Origin: Siphonodentalium dalli
Taxonomy: Eukaryota > Mollusca > Scaphopoda > Gadilida > Siphonodentaliidae
Reading direction: 5' to 3'
DNA: 64,000 nt
Assembly (NCBI GenBank): GCA_032622095.1
Contig: CP136064.1
Span: 140,075,954-140,139,953, forward strand
Positions 12,901 to 27,900 of the stretch are shown here, piece after piece; position 1 is the first letter of the stretch; every line of letters begins with the position of its first letter. A program made the position numbers and the translations under genes. The notes under the pieces are model-generated. The model searched no databases. It worked only from the letters and a program-made list of their open reading frames with translations, and was not told the origin of the DNA.

Positions 12901-15900
12901 AAAAAAGGAAGTGGCCACAATTTCTACATTTGACAACCGATTCACAAAATTCACTCATAATGGCCCTCAGTATATATTATAGATACTTCACAACAATTTT
13001 GGTTCAAATCGGAGACAACAAAAAAATGACCAATTTTTACCCCATCCCTAGTGCGGACAAATTTCACTCAATCTTGGTCAAAATTTTACCAACTCGTGTT
13101 CTCTCTATGTATAACACGTTCACATAAACCAAATCCAGTTTATGTGCGTCCTCTAGGAGGAGATAGAGTGACAAGCACTTTCTCCTCAATTGATGTATGA
13201 ATACAATATTCGATGGTCTGTAACTTGGACATTTCTCAACCGATTTACAAAATTCTTTCAGGAGGATCATTAGTACGTCATATAGATACACGACAGTCAA
13301 AATAGTTAAAATCATCGCAAAAAACAATTTGCGAAAATTTTGCCCCCACCCAAACCCCAAAAAATAAGGCCGTCCCTGTTCAAAACTTTTTTTCGTATCA
13401 AGTTTCTAATGATTAACCGCATAGAAGCTCTCAAATCTGGATATCTTGCATGCCATAGCCAGACACAGGATATGAAATAAATCGAGTTTTGCTAACCATG
13501 GGCGACAACTCTGTGGCGAAAGCGCGGACATAAATTGTAATGCATTCACCCAATATGTCATACTGAGTTGTACATATGGTCCAAATTTGGTGTCTCTGCT
13601 GCTCATATTTTTCGAGATACAGCAACCCCATTTGTTCACAAAGGGGAGATAACTCTGAAAATCAAGCTTGGACAATATTCTATATAGTCTATTCAGTTAG
13701 AATTAGTATATGTGTATATACGTACGAAATTCCAGATCTCTATATATTGTACTTCCAGAGATAAATGAGTTACAAAATTGCTAAGAATAATAATAATGGA
13801 AAAAAATAATAAATTGAATAACAATATACTTCCATATTATAATATGGAAGTATAATAAGGGAATCGCGCGAAATTGATTGGTATGTCGATATTATGGTTT
13901 ATTGACATTTCTGTGTTCAGTTTGAACGTTCTGGTGTGACCTCCACCCATGCCTCGAAATTTGGTGACGTGGATAGAAAAGTCGCCATATCTCGGCCAAT
14001 TTTTGAGATATCTTGCTAATTTTTGCGTCATTGTGTTCGTATTTTATGCCCCTATAATATTTACCGGGTTTTGGTGAGTTATTGTGCCGATATTTTATAA
14101 TGTAGGCCAATATGTATGTTGTTCTGTTTATACTTTTCGAATATCTCTCGCCTCTATCGACATAATACGGCAAGTAGGTAATCGTTTAGAAGTACTATAA
14201 ATTCCCCATCGAATGACACCAAATACGTGACTATTGGTTTAAGGAATTTAAATTCATAGTGCATTTTCTGTAAACTTGAAAAAAAGGAAGTGGCCACAAT
14301 TTCTACATTTGACAACCGATTCACAAAATTCACTCATAATGGCCCTCAGTACATATTATAGATACTTCACAACAATTTTGGTTCAAATCGGAGACAACAA
14401 AAAAATGACCAATTTTTACCCCATCCCTAGTGCGGACAAATTTCACTCAATCTTGGTCAAAATTTTACCAACTCGTGTTCTCTCTATGTATAACACGCTC
14501 ACATAAACCAAATCCAGTTTATGTGCGTCGTCTAGGAGGAGATAGAGTGACAAGCACTTTCTCCTCAATTGATGTATGAATACAATATTCGATGGTCTGT
14601 AACTTGGACATTTCTCAACCGATTTACAAAATTCTTTCAGGAGGATCATTAGTACGTCCTATAGATACACGACAGTCAAAATAGTTAAAATCATCGCAAA
14701 AAACAATTTGCGAAAATTTTGCCCCCACCCAAACCCCAAAAAATAAGGCCGTCCCTGTTCAAAACTTTTTTTCGTATCAAGTTTCTAATGATTAACCGCA
14801 TAGAAGCTCTCAAATCTGGATATCTTGCATGCCATAGCCAGACACAGGATATGAAATAAATCGAGTTTTGCTAACCATGGGCGACAACTCTGTGGCGAAA
14901 GCGCGGACATAAATTGTAATGCATTCACCCAATATGTCATACTGAGTTGTACATATGGTCCAAATTTGGTGTCTCTGCTGCTCATATTTTTCGAGATACA
15001 GCAACCCCATTTGTTCACAAAGGGGAGATAACTCTGAAAATCAAGCTTGGACAATATTCTATATAGTCTATTCAGTTAGAATTAGTATATGTGTATATAC
15101 GTACGAAATTCCAGATCTCTATATATTGTACTTCCAGAGATAAATGAGTTACAAAATTGCTAAGAATAATAATAATGGAAAAAAATAATAAATTGAATAA
15201 CAATATGCTTCCATATTAAAATATGGAAGTATAATAAGGGAATCGCGCGAAATTGATTGGTATGTCGATATTATGGTTTATTGACATTTCTGTGTTCAGT
15301 TTGAACGTTCTGGTGTGACCTCCACCCATGCCTCGAAATTTGGTGACGTGGATAGAAAAGTCGCCATATCTCGGCCAATTTTTGAGATATATTGCTAATT
15401 TTTGCGTCATTGTGTTCCTATTTGATGCCCCTATAATATTTACCAGGGTTTTGGTGAGTTATTGTGCCGATATTTTATAATGTAGGCCAATATGTATGTT
15501 GTTCTGTTCATACTTTTCGAATATCTCTCGCCTCTATCGACATAATACGGCAAGTAGGTAATCGTTTAGAAGTACTAGAAATTCCCCATCGAATGACACC
15601 AAACACTTGACGATTGGTTGAAGGAATTTAAATTCATAGTGCATTTTCTGTAAACTTGAAAAAAAGGAAGTGGCCACAATTTCTACATTTGACAACCGAT
15701 TCACAAAATTCACTCATAATGGCCCTCAGTACATATTATAGATACTTCACAACAATTTTGGTTCAAATCGGAGACAACAAAAAAATGACCAATTTTTACC
15801 CCATCCCTAGTGCGGACAAATTTCACTCAATCTTGGTCAAAATTTTACCAACTCGTGTTCTCTCTATGTATAACACGTTCACATAAACCAAATCCAGTTT

Positions 15901-18900
15901 ATGTGCGTCCTCTAGGAGGAGATAGAGTGACAAGCACTTTCTCCTCAATTGATGTATGAATACAATATTCGATGGTCTGTAACTTGGACATTTCTAAAAC
16001 CGATTTACAAAATTCTTTCAGGAGGATCATTAGTACGTCCTATAGATACACGACAGTCAAAATAGTTAAAATCATCGCAAAAAACAATTTGCGAAAATTT
16101 TGCCCCCACCCAAACCCCAAAAAATAAGGCCGTCCCTGTTCAAAACTTTTTTTCGTATCAAGTTTCTAATGATTAACCGCATAGAAGCTCTCAAATCTGG
16201 ATATCTTGCATGCCATAGCCAGACACAGGATATGAAATAAATCGAGTTTTGCTAACCATGGGCGACAACTCTGTGGCGAAAGCGCGGACATAAATTGTAA
16301 TGCATTCACCCAATATGTCATACTGAGTTGTACATATGGTCCAAATTTGGTGTCTCTGCTGCTCATATTTTTCGAGATACAGCAACCCCATTTGTTCACA
16401 AAGGGGAGATAACTCTGAAAATCAAGCTTGGACAATATTCTATATAGTCTATTCAGTTAGAATTAGTATATGTGTATATACGTACGAAATTCCAGATCTC
16501 TATATATTGTACTTCCAGAGATAAATGAGTTACAAAATTGCTAAGAATAATAATAATGGAAAAAAATAATAAATTGAATAACAATATGCTTCCATATTAA
16601 AATATGGAAGTATAATAAGGGAATCGCGCGAAATTGATTGGTATGTCGATATTATGGTTTATTGACATTTCTGTGTTCAGTTTGAACGTTCTGGTGTGAC
16701 CTCCACCCATGCCTCGAAATTTGGTGACGTGGATAGAAAAGTCGCCATATCTCGGCCAATTTTTGAGATATATTGCTAATTTTTGCGTCATTGTGTTCCT
16801 ATTTGATGCCCCTATAATATTTACCAGGGTTTTGGTGAGTTATTGTGCCGATATTTTATAATGTAGGCCAATATGTATGTTGTTCTGTTCATACTTTTCG
16901 AATATCTCTCGCCTCTATCGACATAATACGGCAAGTAGGTAATCGTTTAGAAGTACTAGAAATTCCCCATCGAATGACACCAAACACTTGACGATTGGTT
17001 GAAGGAATTTAAATTCATAGTGCATTTTCTGTAAACTTGAAAAAAAGGAAGTGGCCACAATTTCTACATTTGACAACCGATTCACAAAATTCACTCATAA
17101 TGGCCCTCAGTACATATTATAGATACTTCACAACAATTTTGGTTCAAATCGGAGACAACAAAAAAATGACCAATTTTTACCCCATCCCTAGTGCGGACAA
17201 ATTTCACTCAATCTTGGTCAAAATTTTACCAACTCGTGTTCTCTCTATGTATAACACGTTCACATAAACCAAATCCAGTTTATGTGCGTCCTCTAGGAGG
17301 AGATAGAGTGACAAGCACTTTCTCCTCAATTGATGTATGAATACAATATTCGATGGTCTGTAACTTGGACATTTCTCAACCGATTTACAAAATTCTTTCA
17401 GGAGGATCATTAGTACGTCCTATAGATACACGACAGTCAAAATAGTTAAAATCATCGCAAAAAACAATTTGCGAAAATTTTGCCCCCACCCAAACCCCAA
17501 AAAATAAGGCCGTCCCTGTTCAAAACTTTTTTTCGTATCAAGTTTCTAATGATTAACCGCATAGAAGCTCTCAAATCTGGATATCTTGCATGCCATAGCC
17601 AGACACAGGATATGAAATAAATCGAGTTTTGCTAACCATGGGCGACAACTCTGTGGCGAAAGCGCGGACATAAATTGTAATGCATTCACCCAATATGTCA
17701 TACTGAGTTGTACATATGGTCCAAATTTGGTGTCTCTGCTGCTCATATTTTTCGAGATACAGCAACCCCATTTGTTCACAAAGGGGAGATAACTCTGAAA
17801 ATCAAGCTTGGACAATATTCTATATAGTCTATTCAGTTAGAATTAGTATATGTGTATATACGTACGAAATTCCAGATCTCTATATATTGTACTTCCAGAG
17901 ATAAATGAGTTACAAAATTGCTAAGAATAATAATAATGGAAAAAAATAATAAATTGAATAACAATATACTTCCATATTATAATATGGAAGTATAATAAGG
18001 GAATCGCGCGAAATTGATTGGTATGTCGATATTATGGTTTATTGACATTTCTGTGTTCAGTTTGAACGTTCTGGTGTGACCTCCACCCATGCCTCGAAAT
18101 TTGGTGACGTGGATAGAAAAGTCGCCATATCTCGGCCAATTTTTGAGATATCTTGCTAATTTTTGCGTCATTGTGTTCGTATTTGATGCCCCTATATGGG
18201 TTTTGGTGAGTTATTGTGCCGATATTTTATAATGTAGGCCAATATGTATGTTGTTCTGTTCATACTTTTCGAATATCTCTCGCCTCTATCGACATAATAC
18301 GGCAAGTAGGTAATCGTTTAGAAGTACTAGAAATTCCCCATCGAATGACACCAAACACTTGACGATTGGTTGAAGGAATTTAAATTCATAGTGCATTTTC
18401 TGTAAACTTGAAAAAAAGGAAGTGGCCACAATTTCTACATTTGACAACCGATTCACAAAATTCACTCATAATGGCCCTCAGTACATATTATAGATACTTC
18501 ACAACAATTTTGGTTCAAATCGGAGACAACAAAAAAATGACCAATTTTTACCCCATCCCTAGTGCGGACAAATTTCACTCAATCTTGGTCAAAATTTTAC
18601 CAACTCGTGTTCTCTCTATGTATAACACGTTCACATAAACCAAATCCAGTTTATGTGCGTCCTCTAGGAGGAGATAGAGTGACAAGCACTTTCTCCTCAA
18701 TTGATGTATGAATACAATATTCGATGGTCTGTAACTTGGACATTTCTCAACCGATTTACAAAATTCTTTCAGGAGGATCATTAGTACGTCCTATAGATAC
18801 ACGACAGTCAAAATAGTTAAAATCATCGCAAAAAACAATTTGCGAAAATTTTGCCCCCACCCAAACCCCAAAAAATAAGGCCGTCCCTGTTCAAAACTTT

Positions 18901-21900
18901 TTTTCGTATCAAGTTTCTAATGATTAACCGCATAGAAGCTCTCAAATCTGGATATCTTGCATGCCATAGCCAGACACAGGATATGAAATAAATCGAGTTT
19001 TGCTAACCATGGGCGACAACTCTGTGGCGAAAGCGCGGGCATAAATTGTAATGCATTCACCCAATATGTCATACTGAGTTGTACATATGGTCCAAATTTG
19101 GTGTCTCTGCTGCTCATATTTTTCGAGATACAGCAACCCCATTTGTTCACAAAGGGGAGATAACTCTGAAAATCAAGCTTGGACAATATTCTATATAGTC
19201 TATTCAGTTAGAATTAGTATATGTGTATATACGTACGAAATTCCAGATCTCTATATATTGTACTTCCAGAGATAAATGAGTTACAAAATTGCTAAGAATA
19301 ATAATAATGGAAAAAAATAATAAATTGAATAACAATATACTTCCATATTATAATATGGAAGTATAATAAGGGAATCGCGCGAAATTGATTGGTATGTCGA
19401 TATTATGGTTTATTGACATTTCTGTGTTCAGTTTGAACGTTCTGGTGTGACCTCCACCCATGCCTCGAAATTTGGTGACGTGGATAGAAAAGTCGCCATA
19501 TCTCGGCCAATTTTTGAGATATCTTGCTAATTTTTGCGTCATTGTGTTCGTATTTGATGCCCCTATATGGGTTTTGGTGAGTTATTGTGCCGATATTTTA
19601 TAATGTAGGCCAATATGTATGTTGTTCTGTTCATACTTTTCGAATATCTCTCGCCTCTATCGACATAATACGGCAAGTAGGTAATCGTTTAGAAGTACTA
19701 TAAATTCCCCATCGAATGACACCAAATACGTGACTATTGGTTTAAGGAATTTAAATTCATAGTGCATTTTCTGTAAACTTGAAAAAAAGGAAGTGGCCAC
19801 AATTTCTACATTTGACAACCGATTCACAAAATTCACTCATAATGGCCCTCAGTACATATTATAGATACTTCACAACAATTTTGGTTCAAATCGGAGACAA
19901 CAAAAAAATGACCAATTTTTACCCCATCCCTAGTGCGGACAAATTTCACTCAATCTTGGTCAAAATTTTACCAACTCGTGTTCTCTCTATGTATAACACG
20001 CTCACATAAACCAAATCCAGTTTATGTGCGTCGTCTAGGAGGAGATAGAGTGACAAGCACTTTCTCCTCAATTGATGTATGAATACAATATTCGATGGTC
20101 TGTAACTTGGACATTTCTCAACCGATTTACAAAATTCTTTCAGGAGGATCATTAGTACGTCCTATAGATACACGACAGTCAAAATAGTTAAAATCATCGC
20201 AAAAAACAATTTGCGAAAATTTTGCCCCCACCCAAACCCCAAAAAATAAGGCCGTCCCTGTTCAAAACTTTTTTTCGTATCAAGTTTCTAATGATTAACC
20301 GCATAGAAGCTCTCAAATCTGGATATCTTGCATGCCATAGCCAGACACAGGATATGAAATAAATCGAGTTTTGCTAACCATGGGCGACAACTCTGTGGCG
20401 AAAGCGCGGACATAAATTGTAATGCATTCACCCAATATGTCATACTGAGTTGTACATATGGTCCAAATTTGGTGTCTCTGCTGCTCATATTTTTCGAGAT
20501 ACAGCAACCCCATTTGTTCACAAAGGGGAGATAACTCTGAAAATCAAGCTTGGACAATATTCTATATAGTCTATTCAGTTAGAATTAGTATATGTGTATA
20601 TACGTACGAAATTCCAGATCTCTATATATTGTACTTCCAGAGATAAATGAGTTACAAAATTGCTAAGAATAATAATAATGGAAAAAAATAATAAATTGAA
20701 TAACAATATGCTTCCATATTAAAATATGGAAGTATAATAAGGGAATCGCGCGAAATTGATTGGTATGTCGATATTATGGTTTATTGACATTTCTGTGTTC
20801 AGTTTGAACGTTCTGGTGTGACCTCCACCCATGCCTCGAAATTTGGTGACGTGGATAGAAAAGTCGCCATATCTCGGCCAATTTTTGAGATATATTGCTA
20901 ATTTTTGCGTCATTGTGTTCCTATTTGATGCCCCTATAATATTTACCAGGGTTTTGGTGAGTTATTGTGCCGATATTTTATAATGTAGGCCAATATGTAT
21001 GTTGTTCTGTTCATACTTTTCGAATATCTCTCGCCTCTATCGACATAATACGGCAAGTAGGTAATCGTTTAGAAGTACTAGAAATTCCCCATCGAATGAC
21101 ACCAAACACTTGACGATTGGTTGAAGGAATTTAAATTCATAGTGCATTTTCTGTAAACTTGAAAAAAAGGAAGTGGCCACAATTTCTACATTTGACAACC
21201 GATTCACAAAATTCACTCATAATGGCCCTCAGTACATATTATAGATACTTCACAACAATTTTGGTTCAAATCGGAGACAACAAAAAAATGACCAATTTTT
21301 ACCCCATCCCTAGTGCGGACAAATTTCACTCAATCTTGGTCAAAATTTTACCAACTCGTGTTCTCTCTATGTATAACACGTTCACATAAACCAAATCCAG
21401 TTTATGTGCGTCCTCTAGGAGGAGATAGAGTGACAAGCACTTTCTCCTCAATTGATGTATGAATACAATATTCGATGGTCTGTAACTTGGACATTTCTCA
21501 ACCGATTTACAAAATTCTTTCAGGAGGATCATTAGTACGTCCTATAGATACACGACAGTCAAAATAGTTAAAATCATCGCAAAAAACAATTTGCGAAAAT
21601 TTTGCCCCCACCCAAACCCCAAAAAATAAGGCCGTCCCTGTTCAAAACTTTTTTTCGTATCAAGTTTCTAATGATTAACCGCATAGAAGCTCTCAAATCT
21701 GGATATCTTGCATGCCATAGCCAGACACAGGATATGAAATAAATCGAGTTTTGCTAACCATGGGCGACAACTCTGTGGCGAAAGCGCGGACATAAATTGT
21801 AATGCATTCACCCAATATGTCATACTGAGTTGTACATATGGTCCAAATTTGGTGTCTCTGCTGCTCATATTTTTCGAGATACAGCAACCCCATTTGTTCA

Positions 21901-24900
21901 CAAAGGGGAGATAACTCTGAAAATCAAGCTTGGACAATATTCTATATAGTCTATTCAGTTAGAATTAGTATATGTGTATATACGTACGAAATTCCAGATC
22001 TCTATATATTGTACTTCCAGAGATAAATGAGTTACAAAATTGCTAAGAATAATAATAATGGAAAAAAATAATAAATTGAATAACAATATACTTCCATATT
22101 ATAATATGGAAGTATAATAAGGGAATCGCGCGAAATTGATTGGTATGTCGATATTATGGTTTATTGACATTTCTGTGTTCAGTTTGAACGTTCTGGTGTG
22201 ACCTCCACCCATGCCTCGAAATTTGGTGACGTGGATAGAAAAGTCGCCATATCTCGGCCAATTTTTGAGATATCTTGCTAATTTTTGCGTCATTGTGTTC
22301 GTATTTGATGCCCCTATATGGGTTTTGGTGAGTTATTGTGCCGATATTTTATAATGTAGGCCAATATGTATGTTGTTCTGTTCATACTTTTCGAATATCT
22401 CTCGCCTCTATCGACATAATACGGCAAGTAGGTAATCGTTTAGAAGTACTATAAATTCCCCATCGAATGACACCAAATACGTGACTATTGGTTTAAGGAA
22501 TTTAAATTCATAGTGCATTTTCTGTAAACTTGAAAAAAAGGAAGTGGCCACAATTTCTACATTTGACAACCGATTCACAAAATTCACTCATAATGGCCCT
22601 CAGTACATATTATAGATACTTCACAACAATTTTGGTTCAAATCGGAGACAACAAAAAAATGACCAATTTTTACCCCATCCCTAGTGCGGACAAATTTCAC
22701 TCAATCTTGGTCAAAATTTTACCAACTCGTGTTCTCTCTATGTATAACACGCTCACATAAACCAAATCCAGTTTATGTGCGTCGTCTAGGAGGAGATAGA
22801 GTGACAAGCACTTTCTCCTCAATTGATGTATGAATACAATATTCGATGGTCTGTAACTTGGACATTTCTCAACCGATTTACAAAATTCTTTCAGGAGGAT
22901 CATTAGTACGTCCTATAGATACACGACAGTCAAAATAGTTAAAATCATCGCAAAAAACAATTTGCGAAAATTTTGCCCCCACCCAAACCCCAAAAAATAA
23001 GGCCGTCCCTGTTCAAAACTTTTTTTCGTATCAAGTTTCTAATGATTAACCGCATAGAAGCTCTCAAATCTGGATATCTTGCATGCCATAGCCAGACACA
23101 GGATATGAAATAAATCGAGTTTTGCTAACCATGGGCGACAACTCTGTGGCGAAAGCGCGGACATAAATTGTAATGCATTCACCCAATATGTCATACTGAG
23201 TTGTACATATGGTCCAAATTTGGTGTCTCTGCTGCTCATATTTTTCGAGATACAGCAACCCCATTTGTTCACAAAGGGGAGATAACTCTGAAAATCAAGC
23301 TTGGACAATATTCTATATAGTCTATTCAGTTAGAATTAGTATATGTGTATATACGTACGAAATTCCAGATCTCTATATATTGTACTTCCAGAGATAAATG
23401 AGTTACAAAATTGCTAAGAATAATAATAATGGAAAAAAATAATAAATTGAATAACAATATGCTTCCATATTAAAATATGGAAGTATAATAAGGGAATCGC
23501 GCGAAATTGATTGGTATGTCGATATTATGGTTTATTGACATTTCTGTGTTCAGTTTGAACGTTCTGGTGTGACCTCCACCCATGCCTCGAAATTTGGTGA
23601 CGTGGATAGAAAAGTCGCCATATCTCGGCCAATTTTTGAGATATATTGCTAATTTTTGCGTCATTGTGTTCCTATTTGATGCCCCTATAATATTTACCAG
23701 GGTTTTGGTGAGTTATTGTGCCGATATTTTATAATGTAGGCCAATATGTATGTTGTTCTGTTCATACTTTTCGAATATCTCTCGCCTCTATCGACATAAT
23801 ACGGCAAGTAGGTAATCGTTTAGAAGTACTAGAAATTCCCCATCGAATGACACCAAACACGTGACGATTGGTGGAAGGAATTTAAATTCATAGTGCATTT
23901 TCTGTAAACTTGAAAAAAAGGAAGTGGCCACAATTTCTACATTTGACAACCGATTCACAAAATTCACTCATAATGGCCCGCAGTACATATTATAGATACT
24001 TCACAACAATTTTGGTTCAAATCGGAGACAACAAAAAAATGACCAATTTTTACCCCATCCCTAGTGCGGACAAATTTCACTCAATCTTGGTCAAAATTTT
24101 ACCAACTCGTGTTCTCTCTATGTATAACACGCTCACATAAACCAAATCCAGTTTATGTGCGTCGTCTAGGAGGAGATAGAGTGACAAGCACTTTCTCCTC
24201 AATTGATGTATGAATACAATATTCGATGGTCTGTAACTTGGACATTTCTCAACCGATTTACAAAATTCTTTCAGGAGGATCATTAGTACGTCCTATAGAT
24301 ACACGACAGTAAAAATAGTTAAAATCATCGCAAAAAAAAATTTGCGAAAATTTTGCCCCCACCCAAACCCCAAAAAATAAGGCCGTCCCTGTTCAAAACT
24401 TTTTTTCGTATCAAGTTTCTAATGATTAACCGCATAGAAGCTCTCAAATCTGGATATCTTGCATGCCATAGCCAGACACAGGATATGAAATAAATCGAGT
24501 TTTGCTAACCATGGGCGACAACTCTGTGGCGAAAGCGCGGACATAAATTGTAATGCATTCACCCAATATGGCATACTGAGTTGTACATATGGTCCAAATT
24601 TGGTGTCTCTGCTGCTCATATTTTTCGAGATACAGCAACCCCATTTGTTAACAAAGGGGAGATAACTCTGAAAATCAAGCTTGGACAATATTCTATATAG
24701 TCTATTCAGTTAGAATTAGTATATGTGTATATACGTACGAAATTCCAGATCTCTATATATTGTACTTCCAGAGATAAATGAGTTACAAAATTGCTAAGAA
24801 TAATAATAATGGAAAAAAATAATAAATTGAATAACAATATACTTCCATATTAAAATATGGAAGTATAATAAGGGAATCGCGCGAAATTGATTGGTATGTC

Positions 24901-27900
24901 GATATTATGGTTTATTGACATTTCTGTGTTCAGTTTGAACGTTCTGGTGTGACCTCCACCCATGCCTCGAAATTTGGTGACGTGGATAGAAAAGTCGCCA
25001 TATCTCGGCCAATTTTTGAGATATCTTGCTAATTTTTGCGTCATTGTGTTCCTATTTGATGCCCCTATAATATTTACCAGGGTTTTGGTGAGTTATTGTG
25101 CCGATATTTTATAATGTAGGCCAATATGTATGTTGTTCTGTTCATACTTTTCGAATATCTCTCGCCTCTATCGACATAATACGGCAAGTAGGTAATCGTT
25201 TAGAAGTACTAGATTCCCCATCGAATGACACCAAACACGTGACGATTGGTTGAAGGAATTTAAATTCATAGTGCATTTTCTGTAAACTTGAAAAAAAGGA
25301 AGTGGCCACAATTTCTACATTTGACAACCGATTCACAAAATTCACTCATAATGGCCCTCAGTACATATTATAGATACTTCACAACAATTTTGGTTCAAAT
25401 CGGAGACAACAAAAAAATGACCAATTTTTACCCCATCCCTAGTGCGGACAAATTTCACTCAATCTTGGTCAAAATTTTACCAACTCGTGTTCTCTCTATG
25501 TATAACACGCTCACATAAACCAAATCCAGTTTATGTGCGTCGTCTAGGAGGAGATAGAGTGACAAGCACTTTCTCCTCAATTGATGTATGAATACAATAT
25601 TCGATGGTCTGTAACTTGGACATTTCTCAACCGATTTACAAAATTCTTTCAGGAGGATCATTAGTACGTCCTATAGATACACGACAGTCAAAATAGTTAA
25701 AATCATCGCAAAAAACAATTTGCGAAAATTTTGCCCCCACCCAAACCCCAAAAAATAAGGCCGTCCCTGTTCAAAACTTTTTTTCGTATCAAGTTTCTAA
25801 TGATTAACCGCATAGAAGCTCTCAAATCTGGATATCTTGCATGCCATAGCCAGACACAGGATATGAAATAAATCGAGTTTTGCTAACCATGGGCGACAAC
25901 TCTGTGGCGAAAGCGCGGACATAAATTGTAATGCATTCACCCAATATGGCATACTGAGTTGTACATATGGTCCAAATTTGGTGTCTCTGCTGCTCATATT
26001 TTTCGAGATACAGCAACCCCATTTGTTAACAAAGGGGAGATAACTCTGAAAATCAAGCTTGGACAATATTCTATATAGTCTATTCAGTTAGAATTAGTAT
26101 ATGTGTATATACGTACGAAATTCCAGATCTCTATATATTGTACTTCCAGAGATAAATGAGTTACAAAATTGCTAAGAATAATAATAATGGAAAAAAATAA
26201 TAAATTGAATAACAATATACTTCCATATTAAAATATGGAAGTATAATAAGGGAATCGCGCGAAATTGATTGGTATGTCGATATTATGGTTTATTGACATT
26301 TCTGTGTTCAGTTTGAACGTTCTGGTGTGACCTCCACCCATGCCTCGAAATTTGGTGACGTGGATAGAAAAGTCGCCATATCTCGGCCAATTTTTGAGAT
26401 ATCTTGCTAATTTTTGCGTCATTGTGTTCCTATTTGATGCCCCTATAATATTTACCAGGGTTTTGGTGAGTTATTGTGCCGATATTTTATAATGTAGGCC
26501 AATATGTATGTTGTTCTGTTCATACTTTTCGAATATCTCTCGCCTCTATCGACATAATACGGCAAGTAGGTAATCGTTTAGAAGTACTAGATTCCCCATC
26601 GAATGACACCAAACACGTGACGATTGGTTGAAGGAATTTAAATTCATAGTGCATTTTCTGTAAACTTGAAAAAAAGGAAGTGGCCACAATTTCTACATTT
26701 GACAACCGATTCACAAAATTCACTCATAATGGCCCTCAGTACATATTATAGATACTTCACAACAATTTTGGTTCAAATCGGAGACAACAAAAAAATGACC
26801 AATTTTTACCCCATCCCTAGTGCGGACAAATTTCACTCAATCTTGGTCAAAATTTTACCAACTCGTGTTCTCTCTATGTATAACACGCTCACATAAACCA
26901 AATCCAGTTTATGTGCGTCGTCTAGGAGGAGATAGAGTGACAAGCACTTTCTCCTCAATTGATGTATGAATACAATATTCGATGGTCTGTAACTTGGACA
27001 TTTCTCAACCGATTTACAAAATTCGTTCAGGAGGATCATTAGTACGTCCTATAGATACACGACAGTAAAAATAGTTAAAATCATCGCAAAAAACAATTTG
27101 CGAAAATTTTGCCCCCACCCAAACCCCCAAAAATAAGGCCGTCCCTGTTCAAAACTTTTTTTCGTATCAAGTTTCTAATGATTAACCGCATAGAAGCTCT
27201 CAAATCTGGATATCTTGCATGCCATAGCCAGACACAGGATATGAAATAAATCGAGTTTTGCTAACCATGGGCGACAACTCTGTGGCGAAAGCGCGGACAT
27301 AAATTGTAATGCATTCACCCAATATGGCATACTGAGTTGTACATATGGTCCAAATTTGGTGTCTCTGCTGCTCATATTTTTCGAGATACAGCAACCCCAT
27401 TTGTTCACAAAGGGGAGATAACTCTGAAAATCAAGCTTGGACAATATTCTATATAGTCTATTCAGTTAGAATTAGTATATGTGTATATACGTACGAAATT
27501 CCAGATCTCTATATATTGTACTTCCAGAGATAAATGAGTTACAAAATTGCTAAGAATAATAATAATGGAAAAAAATAATAAATTGAATAACAATATACTT
27601 CCATATTAAAATATGGAAGTATAATAAGGGAATCGCGCGAAATTGATTGGTATGTCGATATTATGGTTTATTGACATTTCTGTGTTCAGTTTGAACGTTC
27701 TGGTGTGACCTCCACCCATGCCTCGAAATTTGGTGACGTGGATAGAAAAGTCGCCATATCTCGGCCAATTTTTGAGATATCTTGCTAATTTTTGCGTCAT
27801 TGTGTTCCTATTTGATGCCCCTATAATATTTACCAGGGTTTTGGTGAGTTATTGTGCCGATATTTTATAATGTAGGCCAATATGTATGTTGTTCTGTTCA